Assembly: GCF_000499285.1 (NCBI RefSeq)
Contig: NZ_AWUN01000001.1
Location: 372,001 to 436,000 of the forward strand
Reading direction: 5' to 3'
DNA length: 64,000 nt
From: Bifidobacterium sp. 7101
GTDB taxonomy: Bacteria; Actinomycetota; Actinomycetes; Actinomycetales; Bifidobacteriaceae
The notes beneath the pieces were generated by a model that was not told the origin of the DNA, searched no databases, and was given only the letters and a program-made list of their open reading frames with translations. Shown here piece by piece: positions 43,825-53,441 of the stretch; the first letter of the stretch is position 1; every line of letters begins with the position of its first letter. Made by a program: the position numbers and the translations under genes.

Positions 43825-46440
43825 ATGCCCGGAGCCAATCTGACTCGTGTGGAAGCCGAAGAACGAGCCGTCGTCGTATCCAATGTCAGCTACAAGGTCA
43901 ATCTGGACCTGACCAAGGGGCCTGCCACCTTCCCCTCCACGGCCCTGATCGACTTTGATGCCCGGCCGGGGGAGTCCACCTTTGTGGATCTGATCGCCGA
44001 CCAGGTCAGCCTGATCGAGCTCAACGGCCAACGCCTGGATCCGGCCCTGGCCTTCCGGGATGACCGGATTGAGCTGAACGACCTGCGCGAGCACAACCAG
44101 CTGCGGGTGGAGGCCCTCTGCCGTTATTCGCGGACAGGCGAGGGTCTGCATCGCAGCGTGGACCCTTCGGATGGCAACGTCTACCTCTACTCCCAATTCG
44201 AGGTGCCCGACGCCCGCAGGGTCTATGCCGTCTTCGACCAGCCGGACATCAAGGCCATCTTCGACTTCACCGTGGATGCCCCGGCATCCTGGACGGTCCT
44301 GTCCAACATGCCTCCAGCCTCCCATCAGGACCTGGACAGCCGCACCGCCGAGGGAACCCTGGAGGGCGGCCGCACCGAGGGCGTGACCCGTTGGGTCTTC
44401 CAGACCACCCCGGTCATGAGCTCCTACCTGACCGCCTTCGCCGCCGGACCCTATGCCCAATGGACCAGCGAATACCAGAACGAGGATGGACGGACCATCC
44501 CCATGGGCCTGTACTGCCGCCAGGCGCTCAAGGGCTCCCTGGACGGGGATGCTGAATACCTCTTCGACGTGACCAAGAAGGGCTTCGCCTTCTATGCCAA
44601 GACCTGGGACCTACCCTTCCCCTGGGCCAAGTACGACCAGATCTTCGTGCCCGAATACAACGCGGGCGCCATGGAGAACATCGGCCTGGTCACCTTCCGC
44701 GACTCCTACGTCTTCGAGTCCAAGGCCACCGGGGCCCAGATCAACCGCCGTGTGGAGACCGTCCTGCACGAGCTGGCCCACATGTGGTTCGGCGACCTGG
44801 TTACCATGAAGTGGTGGAACGATCTGTGGCTGAACGAGTCCTTCGCCGAGTTCATGTCGACCCTGGCCACCGCCGAGGCCACTGAGTGGACCGACGACTG
44901 GGCCACCTTCTGCTCCGGTGAGAAGAGCTGGGCCCTGACCGAGGATCAGCTGCCCACCACCCATCCTGTGGTGGCCCCCATCCGCGACCTGCACGATACC
45001 GAGGTCAACTTCGACGGCATCACCTATGCCAAGGGCGGTTCTGTCCTGAAGCAGCTGGTCGCCTACGTGGGCCGTGAGCGCTTCTTCCAGGGTATCCACA
45101 ACTATCTGACGGCACATGCCCACGGCAATGCCACCCTGAAGGATCTGCTGACCGAGCTGGAGAAGACCAGCGGCCGCGACCTGGGCAACTGGTCCCGGCT
45201 CTGGCTCGAGGAGGCCGGCATCACCACGCTGACCAGCCAGGTGCAGACCGACGAGCGGGGGATCATCACCGCCATGCGGATCGACCAGACCGCCCCCGAG
45301 GAGCATCCGGTCCTGCGTCCCCACCGCCTGGCTGTGGGCTTCTATAACGAGGACCAGTCCGGCAAGGTGGTGCGTACAGACCGGTTCGAGCTGGATCTGG
45401 ACGGCCAGGGAGCCGAAGTGCCCCAGGTTGTTGGCAAGAAGCGTCCGGCCCTGATCCTGATCAACGACGACGACCTGACCTACGCCAAATTGCGTTTGGA
45501 CCAGGATTCCCTGGAGTATGCCACGCAGAACCTCTACCGAATCGAGGACCGTCTGGCCCGGGCCGTGGTCTGGCTCAGCCTCTGGGATATGACCCGGGAT
45601 GCACAGTTCCCTGCTGAGCGCTTCATCGGCCTGAGCCTGAAGGCCCTGGCCACCGAGCACCAGTCCACCACCTTCCGTTACGCCCTGTCTCAGATCTCCA
45701 CGGCCGCCCACCACTTCACCGCCTCCCGTCGCCGCCAGCCCATGCTGCAGCTGGTGGCCAGCACGCTCTGGGATCTGGCCATGAAGGCCCAGCCCGGGTC
45801 CGACGAGCAGTTCCAGCTGGTCCGCGCCTACCTGGGTTACGGGGACGACGCCGACTTCGAGGATCACGCCCGTGGTCTGCTGAGCGGCGACCTGAAGCTG
45901 GAAGGTCTGACCATCGACAACAACACCCGCTGGCTGATCATCCACGCCCTGTCCGCCCACGACCTGCTGGCTGATGGGGAGATCGACCGGGAGCTGGCTG
46001 CGAAAGACACCACGGAGAACCGCGAGTTCGCCATGGGCGCCCGGGCCGCCCGTCCGACGGCCGAGGCCAAGGCCTGGGCCTGGGATCAGGCCTTGCACAA
46101 CGAGGATCTGACCAACTCACAGATCGAGGCCCTGGCTGACGGCTTCTCCGGCTCAGGGGACCAGGAGCTCTTCGCGCCCTACGTGGACCGTTTCTTTGCG
46201 GCTGTGGACCAGGTCTGGGCCCATAAGACCTTCCACATCGCGGAGACCCTGCTCAACCCGCTGTCGGCAGGCGGGCTCTACCCGACCAAGGCTGATCCGG
46301 CCGCCCTGGTCAAGGCGGGTGACGCCTGGCTGGCCGACCACGCCGAGGCCCCCAAGGCCCTGCGTGGGATGATCATCCAGAACGTGGAGTCCTCCAGGCG
46401 CATCCTCAAAGTCCGCGAATACAACGAGCGTCTGCGCTGA
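43825..46440 (+). CDS. pepN: Aminopeptidase N (M1 family)
   Basis: An 871-residue zinc metallopeptidase that removes N-terminal amino acids from peptides in the cytosol. The exopeptidase motif is GAMEN (281-285). The zinc site is HELAH (315-319) with the third ligand E338 in NESFAEF. A catalytic Tyr is expected further on. The C-terminal ERAP1-like helical domain spans the rest. The ATG at 43825 is preferred, since AAAGGAA lies just upstream and MPGANLTR matches the usual N-terminus; the 30 codons before it look non-coding. Full length for the family. Confidence 0.95.
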   Translation: MPGANLTRVEAEERAVVVSNVSYKVNLDLTKGPATFPSTALIDFDARPGESTFVDLIADQVSLIELNGQRLDPALAFRDDRIELNDLREHNQLRVEALCRYSRTGEGLHRSVDPSDGNVYLYSQFEVPDARRVYAVFDQPDIKAIFDFTVDAPASWTVLSNMPPASHQDLDSRTAEGTLEGGRTEGVTRWVFQTTPVMSSYLTAFAAGPYAQWTSEYQNEDGRTIPMGLYCRQALKGSLDGDAEYLFDVTKKGFAFYAKTWDLPFPWAKYDQIFVPEYNAGAMENIGLVTFRDSYVFESKATGAQINRRVETVLHELAHMWFGDLVTMKWWNDLWLNESFAEFMSTLATAEATEWTDDWATFCSGEKSWALTEDQLPTTHPVVAPIRDLHDTEVNFDGITYAKGGSVLKQLVAYVGRERFFQGIHNYLTAHAHGNATLKDLLTELEKTSGRDLGNWSRLWLEEAGITTLTSQVQTDERGIITAMRIDQTAPEEHPVLRPHRLAVGFYNEDQSGKVVRTDRFELDLDGQGAEVPQVVGKKRPALILINDDDLTYAKLRLDQDSLEYATQNLYRIEDRLARAVVWLSLWDMTRDAQFPAERFIGLSLKALATEHQSTTFRYALSQISTAAHHFTASRRRQPMLQLVASTLWDLAMKAQPGSDEQFQLVRAYLGYGDDADFEDHARGLLSGDLKLEGLTIDNNTRWLIIHALSAHDLLADGEIDRELAAKDTTENREFAMGARAARPTAEAKAWAWDQALHNEDLTNSQIEALADGFSGSGDQELFAPYVDRFFAAVDQVWAHKTFHIAETLLNPLSAGGLYPTKADPAALVKAGDAWLADHAEAPKALRGMIIQNVESSRRILKVREYNERLR

Positions 46441-46538
46441 GTATTCCGCCCGCCCCGGCCCGGGTGGCGACGGGTCAGGGGCGGGGCCATAATGAATCTG
46501 TTGCCTGAATGCAGGCTGGTACGTTCGGAGGAGAGCAA

Positions 46539-47915
46539 ATGCCCAGATTATTCGGTACCGATGGTGTACGCGGTTTAGCCAATAGAGACCTGACTGCACA
46601 ACTGGCCCTGGATCTGGGCGATGCGGCAGTCCGTGTCCTGGGCCGTGGCGCGGATCGGTCCGCGGGCCGCCGACGGGCCCTGATCGGCCGCGACACGAGG
46701 GTCTCCGGGGACTTCCTGGCCTCGGCCCTGGCCGCCGGCATGTCTTCGGGTGGCTTCGACGTGATTGACGTGGGCATCATTCCCACCCCGGGCATCGCCT
46801 ACCTGACCAGCGTGCTGAACGTGGAGATGGGGGCGGTCATCTCCGCCTCCCACAACCCCATGCCCGACAACGGCATCAAGTTCTTCGCTCGGGGCGGGTT
46901 CAAGCTCCAGGATTCCAAGGAGGACGACATCGAAGCGGTCCTGGGTCAGGACTGGGAACGTCCGGTGGGCGAGGGCGTGGGCCGCGTCTCCCATGACACG
47001 GTGACCGCCACCAACATGTACATCGACCATCTGGTGGAGGCCGTGGCCCCCGTTGCACCCGACAAGACCCAGCCCAAGCCCCTTGACGGCCTGCGGATTG
47101 TGGCCGACTGCGCCAACGGAGCCACCTCGGTGGTAGCCCCCGAGGCCCTGCGCCGGGCCGGAGCGGATGTAGTGGTCATCAACGCCTCGCCCGATGGCTA
47201 CAACATCAACAAGCACGCCGGCTCTACCCATCCCGAGCAGTTGCAGGCCATGGTCAAGGCCTCGGATGCGGTCATGGGTGTGGCCTTCGACGGGGATGCC
47301 GACCGCTGTCTGGCCGTGGATGAAGAGGGAAACATGGTCAACGGCGATCAGATCATGGGCATCCTGGCCCGCGCCAAGCAGCGCGAGGGCAAGCTTGCCA
47401 ACGATACCCTGGTGGTCACCGTCATGAGCAACCTGGGATTGAAGCTGGCCCTGAAGCAGATGGGCATCGTCACCGTCCAGACGGCTGTGGGCGACCGTTA
47501 CGTTCTTGAGGAGATGCTGCGTGGCGGCTACACCCTGGGCGGTGAGCAGTCCGGGCACGTCATCAACCGGGAGTTCGCTACCACAGGAGACGGTACCCTG
47601 ACGGCCCTGACCCTGGCCAAGGAGGTCGTGCGTTCGGGCAAGAGTCTCAAGGAGCTGGCCGCCGACTTCCCACAGCTGCCCCAGCAGTTGATCAACGTCT
47701 CCGGCGTGGACAAGAACGCGGCCCGTACCAACGCCAAGGTTCAGGATGCGGTCGAGGCGGAGGAGCGGATGCTGGGCAACACCGGCCGGGTTCTGCTGCG
47801 GCCCTCGGGCACCGAGCCTTTGGTCAGGGTCATGGTCGAGGCGGCCACCCAGGAGCAGGCCGACCAGGTCTGCCAGCGGCTGGCTTCGGTCGTGGCCGAC
47901 GAGCTGGCCATCTGA
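46539..47915 (+). CDS. glmM: Phosphoglucosamine mutase
   Basis: A 458-residue enzyme that converts glucosamine-6-phosphate to glucosamine-1-phosphate for UDP-GlcNAc and thus peptidoglycan. It opens with MPRLFGTDGVRG. The phosphoserine loop is ISASHNP (S104). The metal-binding loop is FDGDADR. The sugar-binding loop is GGEQSGH, and the phosphate-binding loop near the end is RPSGTEPLVRVM. GGAGGAG lies 9 nt before the ATG at 46539. def follows after 30 nt. Confidence 0.96.
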   Translation: MPRLFGTDGVRGLANRDLTAQLALDLGDAAVRVLGRGADRSAGRRRALIGRDTRVSGDFLASALAAGMSSGGFDVIDVGIIPTPGIAYLTSVLNVEMGAVISASHNPMPDNGIKFFARGGFKLQDSKEDDIEAVLGQDWERPVGEGVGRVSHDTVTATNMYIDHLVEAVAPVAPDKTQPKPLDGLRIVADCANGATSVVAPEALRRAGADVVVINASPDGYNINKHAGSTHPEQLQAMVKASDAVMGVAFDGDADRCLAVDEEGNMVNGDQIMGILARAKQREGKLANDTLVVTVMSNLGLKLALKQMGIVTVQTAVGDRYVLEEMLRGGYTLGGEQSGHVINREFATTGDGTLTALTLAKEVVRSGKSLKELAADFPQLPQQLINVSGVDKNAARTNAKVQDAVEAEERMLGNTGRVLLRPSGTEPLVRVMVEAATQEQADQVCQRLASVVADELAI

Positions 47916-47945
47916 ATCGACGACCCAGGAAAGGCGGAATCATCC

Positions 47946-48599
47946 ATGTTCGGCAGAAAGGCGGCCTTCGACGCCGATCTCAACCACCGGGTGGAATCCA
48001 TGCTGGCCGAGGCCGGCAAAGAAGAGCTCCTGCCCATCGTGCAGATGGGCGAACCCGTCCTGCGCCAGCGGGCCCAGCCCTACAAGGGTCAGCTGGCAGC
48101 CAAGACTCTGAACAGGCTGCTCAAGGCCATGCGTACCACCATGCTTGAGGCCCCCGGCGTGGGGCTGGCTGCACCTCAGGTGGGTCTGGGCCTGGCCATC
48201 GCCGTCATCGAGGACCATGTCCGCGACGATGAGGACGATCCGCGCGAGATCGACGAGCTGCCCTTCAGGGTCATCATCAATCCCTCCTATGAGCCTATCG
48301 GGCAGGAGACCGCGGCCTTCTACGAGGGATGCCTGTCCCTGGAAGGATTCCAGGCGGTTCGGCGGCGCTGGCTGGACATCATGGCCAGCTGGGAGGACCG
48401 TTCCGGGCGCAAGCACCGCCAGCACATGCATGGCTGGCCGGCCCGTATTTTCCAGCATGAGACCGACCATCTGTCGGGCGAGGTCTACATCGACAAGGCC
48501 GAGATTCGCAGCCTGTCCTCCGATGACAACCTGAGCGAATACTGGGCCTATGACCCGGTTCCCACCGAGGCGGCGCAGGAGCTCGGCTTCACCATCTGA
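47946..48599 (+). CDS. def: Peptide deformylase
   Basis: A 217-residue enzyme that removes the formyl group from nascent proteins. All three PDF motifs are present: GVGLAAPQVG, EGCLSL (metal Cys) and QHETDHL (two metal His and catalytic Glu). An N-terminal extension of about 40 residues precedes the core, as in other bifidobacterial-type PDFs. GAAAGG precedes the ATG by several nt. It lies 30 nt after glmM and is probably in the same transcript. Confidence 0.95.
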   Translation: MFGRKAAFDADLNHRVESMLAEAGKEELLPIVQMGEPVLRQRAQPYKGQLAAKTLNRLLKAMRTTMLEAPGVGLAAPQVGLGLAIAVIEDHVRDDEDDPREIDELPFRVIINPSYEPIGQETAAFYEGCLSLEGFQAVRRRWLDIMASWEDRSGRKHRQHMHGWPARIFQHETDHLSGEVYIDKAEIRSLSSDDNLSEYWAYDPVPTEAAQELGFTI

Positions 48600-48613
48600 A
48601 TCCTGCGAACCCT

Positions 48614-49297
48614 CTAAATTTTCTTGACTCTCTGATCCAGGGCCATAGCCTCTGTTAGTTCCGGTCCGTCCCCCTTCAGGGGCGCCACTGGGTGCATGGT
48701 CAATTCTTCTGAGGCTTGACGGCCGGGTTCCACAGCCTTGGGCAGGATCGTACTGCCCTCTATGCCTGGGTCCAGCCAGGAGTCCAGGTTTTCATCGGTG
48801 ATCAGCAGGGGCATCCGGTCGTGCACCCGGGCAGCCTCCGGCGTGGCTTGCGTCGTCAGGATGGTGGCGGTCAGCAGCCAGGGTTGACCAGGCCTGGCAC
48901 GCCACCAGGAGTAGAGTCCGGCGATGTTCAGGGTGTGGCCGTCGGGAGCCTGGAAGTAGTAGGGCTGATGGTCAGGCGTCCACTCGTAGTAGCCGCTGGC
49001 CGGGATGATGGCCCTCTGACTCCTGGCCGAGTCCGCGTAGGTCCGCTTGGTCAGGGCGCTCTCCACTCGGGCGTTATGGGTGGGGTAGGCCATCTGATCG
49101 CTTTCGGACCAGGATGGGACCAGGTTCCAACGGGCCGGATGCAGATGCCGCTGCCCATGTCGGTCCTGGGCCACCAGGGTGATGACCGACCCGGGGCTGA
49201 TGTTCCAGGAGGGCTTGGGCAGTCCCGGAGCCTGCCGGGCACCGTAGTGTTGGGCCAGGCTGGAGTAGTCCAGGTCGGCCGCGAATCGTCCACACAT
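48614..49297 (-). CDS. SRAP-family abasic-site protein (HMCES/YedK-like)
   Basis: A 227-residue SOS-response-associated peptidase-type protein that forms a covalent adduct with abasic sites in single-stranded DNA. The start MCGRF puts the essential Cys at position 2 after Met removal. The other site residues are seen in THNARVES (Asn), SGYYEWTP (Glu) and VHDRMPLLI (His). The frame continues far upstream (to 50557), but that part is antisense to the alcohol dehydrogenase gene and is rejected. It is convergent with def, with only 14 nt between the two stops. Confidence 0.9.
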   Translation of the reverse strand: MCGRFAADLDYSSLAQHYGARQAPGLPKPSWNISPGSVITLVAQDRHGQRHLHPARWNLVPSWSESDQMAYPTHNARVESALTKRTYADSARSQRAIIPASGYYEWTPDHQPYYFQAPDGHTLNIAGLYSWWRARPGQPWLLTATILTTQATPEAARVHDRMPLLITDENLDSWLDPGIEGSTILPKAVEPGRQASEELTMHPVAPLKGDGPELTEAMALDQRVKKI

Positions 49298-49522
49298 GAA
49301 GCCCATTCTATGGAGGCTTGGAGCCAGCGTCGAGGAAACGCCGGAGGCCTTTTCCCGGGCCAGTCTAAATGCTGATTGACCCCTCTTTCCTGCTAGCATG
49401 AAAGTGGTCTGCGGCAGCGGTGCATACATTGAGGATGGCCGTGGCCACAGCGGAATATTCAACGTTGTTTTTGCCCTGCCTGGCATGAGGCCGGTGGCGG
49501 CACTGTGATTAGGAGATGGTTT

Positions 49523-50641
49523 ATGCCTCAGAAGATCAAGGCGTCGATTGCCTACGGCATCGGCAAGGGCTTTGCCCAGCCCGAGGAGATCATCATTGAC
49601 GACCCCATTGGCGCGGAGGTCCTGGTGGACGTGCAGGCCTCGGGTCTGTGCCATTCGGATCTGCATCTGGTCGAGGATGACGACAAGTTCTTCCCCTTCC
49701 CGGCTGTGATCGGCCATGAGATCTCGGGCATCGTCGAGGCTGTGGGCCCCGAGGTGTCCGGGATCAAGGTCGGCGACCACGTGGTGGCCTCCCTGGAGCA
49801 GGTCTGTGGACACTGCGCCAACTGCCTCAAGGGTCAGCCCCAGTCCTGCACCCAGCAGCAGGAGTGCGTGCGCGGCGCGGGCGAGAAGCCCCGTCTGTCC
49901 TTCCCCGACGGTCGGCCCATCACCCAGGCCTTCGGCACCGGCGGTTTCGCCGAGAAGGCCCTGATTCACGAGAACCAGCTGGCTGTGGTCAACAACCAGG
50001 TCAAGTGGGATGAGGCTGCCTGCATCGGCTGCGCCACCATCACCGGAGCCGGAGCGGCCATCAACACCGCCCATGTGCGTCCCGGCGACACCGTGGCCGT
50101 CATCGGCACCGGCGGCATCGGCCTGAACATCATCTCGGGAGCCCGGATCTGCGGTGCCAAGCGGATCATCGCCATCGACCTGCTGGACAACAAGCTGGAG
50201 TTCGCCCGCAAGTTCGGCGCCACCGACGTCATCAACTCCAAGAACGAGGACCCTGTCGCCAAGGTGCGCGAACTGACTGACGGCGGCGTGGACCAGGCCT
50301 TCGAGGCCATCGGTCTGCCTGTCACCATGAAGCAGGCCTGGGACATGCTGGGTGTGGGCGGCACCGCTTACCCGATCGGCCTGACCAAGCCTGATGCCAC
50401 GGTCTCCCTGGAGATCAACCCGGCCGACCTGCTGGTCCACCAGCGCGGCTTCAAGGGCGTGTGGATGGGCTCCACAAACATCAAGCACGATATCCCCATG
50501 TATGCCGACTTCGCTGTGGACGGGCGGCTGAACATGCATGACATCGTCAGCCAGCACATCAAGCTGAGCCAGATCGACGAGGCTTACAAGCAGCTGGTCA
50601 ACGGCGAGGTCATCCGTTCGGTCATCACTGAATTCGACTGA
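49523..50641 (+). CDS. Zinc-dependent alcohol dehydrogenase (NAD-type)
   Basis: A 372-residue medium-chain dehydrogenase. The catalytic zinc ligands lie in SGLCHSDLH and GHEISG, and the structural zinc Cys set is CGHCANCLKGQPQSC. The cofactor-binding loop is GTGGIGLN, followed by IAIDLLDNKLEFA, where Asp suggests NAD. It resembles class III-type/aryl alcohol dehydrogenases. The ATG at 49523 follows AGGAGA. The 200-nt leader from 49298 contains TTGACC and TAGCAT, but their spacing is poor. A terminator follows at 50724-50752. Confidence 0.88.
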   Translation: MPQKIKASIAYGIGKGFAQPEEIIIDDPIGAEVLVDVQASGLCHSDLHLVEDDDKFFPFPAVIGHEISGIVEAVGPEVSGIKVGDHVVASLEQVCGHCANCLKGQPQSCTQQQECVRGAGEKPRLSFPDGRPITQAFGTGGFAEKALIHENQLAVVNNQVKWDEAACIGCATITGAGAAINTAHVRPGDTVAVIGTGGIGLNIISGARICGAKRIIAIDLLDNKLEFARKFGATDVINSKNEDPVAKVRELTDGGVDQAFEAIGLPVTMKQAWDMLGVGGTAYPIGLTKPDATVSLEINPADLLVHQRGFKGVWMGSTNIKHDIPMYADFAVDGRLNMHDIVSQHIKLSQIDEAYKQLVNGEVIRSVITEFD

Positions 50642-50723
50642 TCACTTCTCACTTCCCACTGTTCGGCATGGTTGCTGAAGGTTATGCCAAACAGGGGTTA
50701 TGACAGGGTTTCTGATTACAGGA

Positions 50724-50752
50724 GGCTCCGGGTGTGCAAGGCATCCGGAGCC
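50724..50752. terminator. Terminator between alcohol dehydrogenase and glycerate kinase genes
   Basis: Arms 50724-50731 (ggctccgg) and 50745-50752 (ccggagcc) pair perfectly, followed by CCCTTGTTGTTTT on the plus strand. It serves convergent genes. Its core arms equal those of the terminator at 41608-41649. Confidence 0.7.
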
Positions 50753-50783
50753 CCCTTGTTGTTTTGCTGATTCGAGAGCCGAA

Positions 50784-51914
50784 TCAGGCCAGGAGCCTGC
50801 CGATGTTCTCTGCCACTGCGGATAGGTTGTCGGCGGCCTTGGCCATGGCATCCTCAAGGCTGACGGCACCGGGGCTGATGCTGAAGATGGCGTCGATGCC
50901 CACCTTGTAGAGTTCTTCGGTCCCGGCTCCCACGTTGCCCGCCAGGGCGATGACCTTGCAGCCCGGTGAGGACTCCTTGACGGCCTGGGCTGTGCCCATG
51001 GGGGTCTTGCCGAAACCGGTCTGGAAGTCGATGCCACCCTCGCCGGTGAAGCAGAGGTCGGCGCCGTGGGCCAGTTCCTTGAGACGGGTGGTCTCCACGA
51101 CAATGTTGACGCCTGAGGCCATGACGGCCGGAGTGAAGGCCAGGAATCCTGCGCCCAGACCACCGGCGGCCCCAGCACCCGGCTTGGTCTCCACCTCCCG
51201 ATGCAGGTCCTTGCGAATGACAGCAGCATAGTGGGCCAGGGCCGCATCCAGGGTGGCCACCATGGATGGGTCCGCCCCCTTTTGCGGTCCGAAGACGGCC
51301 GAGGCTCCTTCGGGGCCGGTCAGGGGGTTGGTCACGTCCGAGGCCAGGCGAATGCGGGTGTGGGCCAGACGGGGATCCAGCCCGGAGATGTCGATCCGGT
51401 CCAGCCTTGCCAGCGCCGCTCCACCCTGGGTCAGCTCATGTCCGTCGGCGTCCAGGAGCTGGGCACCCAGGGCCTGGGCCATGCCGGCGCCGCCGTCGTT
51501 GGTAGCCGAACCGCCAAGGCCGACGATGATCTCCTGCGCGCCCTGGTCCAGGGCTTTGCTGATCAGTTCGCCCGTGCCGTAGGTGGTGGTGATCAGGGGG
51601 TCACGGGTCTGTTCGTTGACGAACTGGATGCCGCTGGCCGCAGCCATCTCGATGGCGGCAGTCCGTCCGTCGCCCAGAATGCCGTAGCTGGCGTTCACGG
51701 TCTGACCCAAGGGCCCGGTGATCTGGGTCTGGATCATGTGGCCTGAGGTGGCATCGACCAGGGACTGGACCGTGCCCTCGCCACCGTCAGCCATGGGCAC
51801 CAGGACCATTTCGGCCTTCAGGGGGCTGCGTCGCAATCCGCGTTCGATGGCTTTTGCAGCCTCCTTGGCGGTCAGGCTGCCCTTGAAGGAATCGGGTGCG
51901 ATGATGATTTTCAT
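50784..51914 (-). CDS. Glycerate kinase
   Basis: A 376-residue enzyme of the GckA/GlxK-GarK type, phosphorylating D-glycerate with ATP. The N-terminus MKIIIAPDSFKGSLTA is diagnostic. Other family motifs are GLGGSATNDGGAG, ASDVTNPLTG and FTGEGGIDFQT. It lies downstream of the GntP-type permease on the same strand (29 nt gap), forming an uptake-plus-phosphorylation operon opposite a CdaR-type regulator. Confidence 0.93.
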   Translation of the reverse strand: MKIIIAPDSFKGSLTAKEAAKAIERGLRRSPLKAEMVLVPMADGGEGTVQSLVDATSGHMIQTQITGPLGQTVNASYGILGDGRTAAIEMAAASGIQFVNEQTRDPLITTTYGTGELISKALDQGAQEIIVGLGGSATNDGGAGMAQALGAQLLDADGHELTQGGAALARLDRIDISGLDPRLAHTRIRLASDVTNPLTGPEGASAVFGPQKGADPSMVATLDAALAHYAAVIRKDLHREVETKPGAGAAGGLGAGFLAFTPAVMASGVNIVVETTRLKELAHGADLCFTGEGGIDFQTGFGKTPMGTAQAVKESSPGCKVIALAGNVGAGTEELYKVGIDAIFSISPGAVSLEDAMAKAADNLSAVAENIGRLLA

Positions 51915-51942
51915 GGTTTGTTGCCTTTCCTGACTCGTCGAT

Positions 51943-53241
51943 TCAGAAGACCAGATAGACCAGCATGGCCACCAGGGTCATGGTCAGACCCACCAGGAAC
52001 TCAAAGGGGACCACCTTCATCCGCTCGCCCAGGGTCATGTTGATGGACTTGGCGGTGACGTGGAAGTAGTTGCCGTGGGGCAGCTGGTCGATGACCGTGG
52101 CGCCCGCCTGCATGGTGACGGCGGCGGCCACCCCCGAGGTGCCAAAGGCCAGGATGGACTTGCCGAAGGAGCTGCTGCCCAGGATGACGCCCGTGGAGGT
52201 GGAAGCGGTGGCGGCAGCCATGAGGATGCCGGCGATGGGGGCCAGCATGGACCCAGGCACGCCCATGGCGTGGATGAGGTTGACGATCTGCTTGGGCAGG
52301 TCGGAGCTGGTGATCAGCCCGCCCAGGGCTCCGGCTCCGATCAGGATGAGAACCACATCAACCATGCGTTGCAGGCCGGCGCTGGTGTATGTGAGGATTT
52401 TGCCGCCCTGTCCCATGGCCAGCAGACCCAGGATGGATGCCAGGGGCAGGATGTACATGGCATCCACCTGGAACCGCTCCAGCAGACCGATGTGCAGAAT
52501 GGAACCCACGGGATTGAGCAGGAGCAGGACCACGGCGGTGATCGGGGCCACCAGGGAGCGTCCCAGAGAGGGCAGATCCTTGTCCTTGGAGGCTTTAGCC
52601 GCATCCTCGCCCAGGTCGTCCATGGTGACGATCCGCCCGCGATGCTGCATGATGGTGGCCAGCAGGACGGCCATGGCCAGTCCGCATAGGGCCGGGATGA
52701 AGCTACCGATCATGACTGCCGAGGGCTGTACGTGGAACCCCGAGGCCACGGCGATGGTGTTTGGGTTGGGGGAGATGATGTTACCGGCCTTGCCACCCCC
52801 GGACAGGGCGATCAGCAGGGCCAGCTTGGAAATCTTGAGCCTGCTGCCGACCTCGATGGCAATGGGTGCCACGATCAGGACGGCCACGGGGATGAAGACC
52901 CCGACGGCGCAGATGATCATGGTGGCCAGGGCCAGGGAGAGGATGGCCATGCGTTCGCCCAGGCCGTCCACTATGGCTCGGGCTATCCGGTTGGCGGCGC
53001 CGGACTCCATCATGACCCCCGCCAGCACGCCGGCAGCCAGGACCCGGATTACCGTGCCCATGACGCTCTGGGAGCCGGCCACCACGATGTTGACTGTCTG
53101 GCCCAGGGAGGCGCCCCCGATCAGGCAGCCTACGATGGCTCCAAGCATGAGTGCATAGGTGGTGTTGAGCTTCCAGAGAATGAGGATGATGGCCAGGGCC
53201 AGGCCCAGCAGGGCGGTCCACCATGACAGGGTAATGTCCAT
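51943..53241 (-). CDS. GntP-family gluconate/glycerate permease
   Basis: A 432-residue membrane protein with about twelve helices and GntP-family signatures (WKLNTTYALMLGAIVGCLIGG at the start, GGGKAGNIISPNPNTIAVA mid-protein, GVILGSSSFGKSILAFGTSG). These carriers take up gluconate or related sugar acids with protons; pairing with glycerate kinase suggests glycerate as the substrate. It shares an intergenic region of 200 nt with the divergent regulator gene. Confidence 0.9.
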   Translation of the reverse strand: MDITLSWWTALLGLALAIILILWKLNTTYALMLGAIVGCLIGGASLGQTVNIVVAGSQSVMGTVIRVLAAGVLAGVMMESGAANRIARAIVDGLGERMAILSLALATMIICAVGVFIPVAVLIVAPIAIEVGSRLKISKLALLIALSGGGKAGNIISPNPNTIAVASGFHVQPSAVMIGSFIPALCGLAMAVLLATIMQHRGRIVTMDDLGEDAAKASKDKDLPSLGRSLVAPITAVVLLLLNPVGSILHIGLLERFQVDAMYILPLASILGLLAMGQGGKILTYTSAGLQRMVDVVLILIGAGALGGLITSSDLPKQIVNLIHAMGVPGSMLAPIAGILMAAATASTSTGVILGSSSFGKSILAFGTSGVAAAVTMQAGATVIDQLPHGNYFHVTAKSINMTLGERMKVVPFEFLVGLTMTLVAMLVYLVF

Positions 53242-53356
53242 GTCAGTTCCTTTGATCCGTAACTTGTGCCAGGGACCAGGGTCGGCATCGTCGTAGCTGC
53301 CGGACCAGTAACGATCCCATAATGTTTCTCACTTTCAGTGTGGCGCTGTTATGCAC

Positions 53357-53407
53357 TTTTTGCCAGGTCACCCATACTCAAAAAGCGATGGATGACGTTG
53401 GCAAAAA
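53357..53407. promoter_or_regulatory. Candidate operator in the regulator-permease intergenic region
   Basis: TTTTTGCCA (53357-53365) and TGGCAAAAA (53399-53407) form a perfect inverted repeat with a 33-nt spacer, just before the regulator gene. A CATAAT box lies upstream at about 53320. It may bind the CdaR-type regulator. Confidence 0.4.
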
Positions 53408-53441
53408 TGGTTCATGTACCATGTTCGTAGGGAGGCGAGCC

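Noticed and set aside
44611-46098. Minus-strand frame of 495 codons
   Set aside because: It is antisense to PepN and has Gly/Gln-rich composition typical of shadow frames.
49307-50557. Minus-strand upstream extension of the SRAP gene
   Set aside because: The extension is antisense to the alcohol dehydrogenase gene, and SRAP needs Cys at position 2, which fixes the start at 49297.
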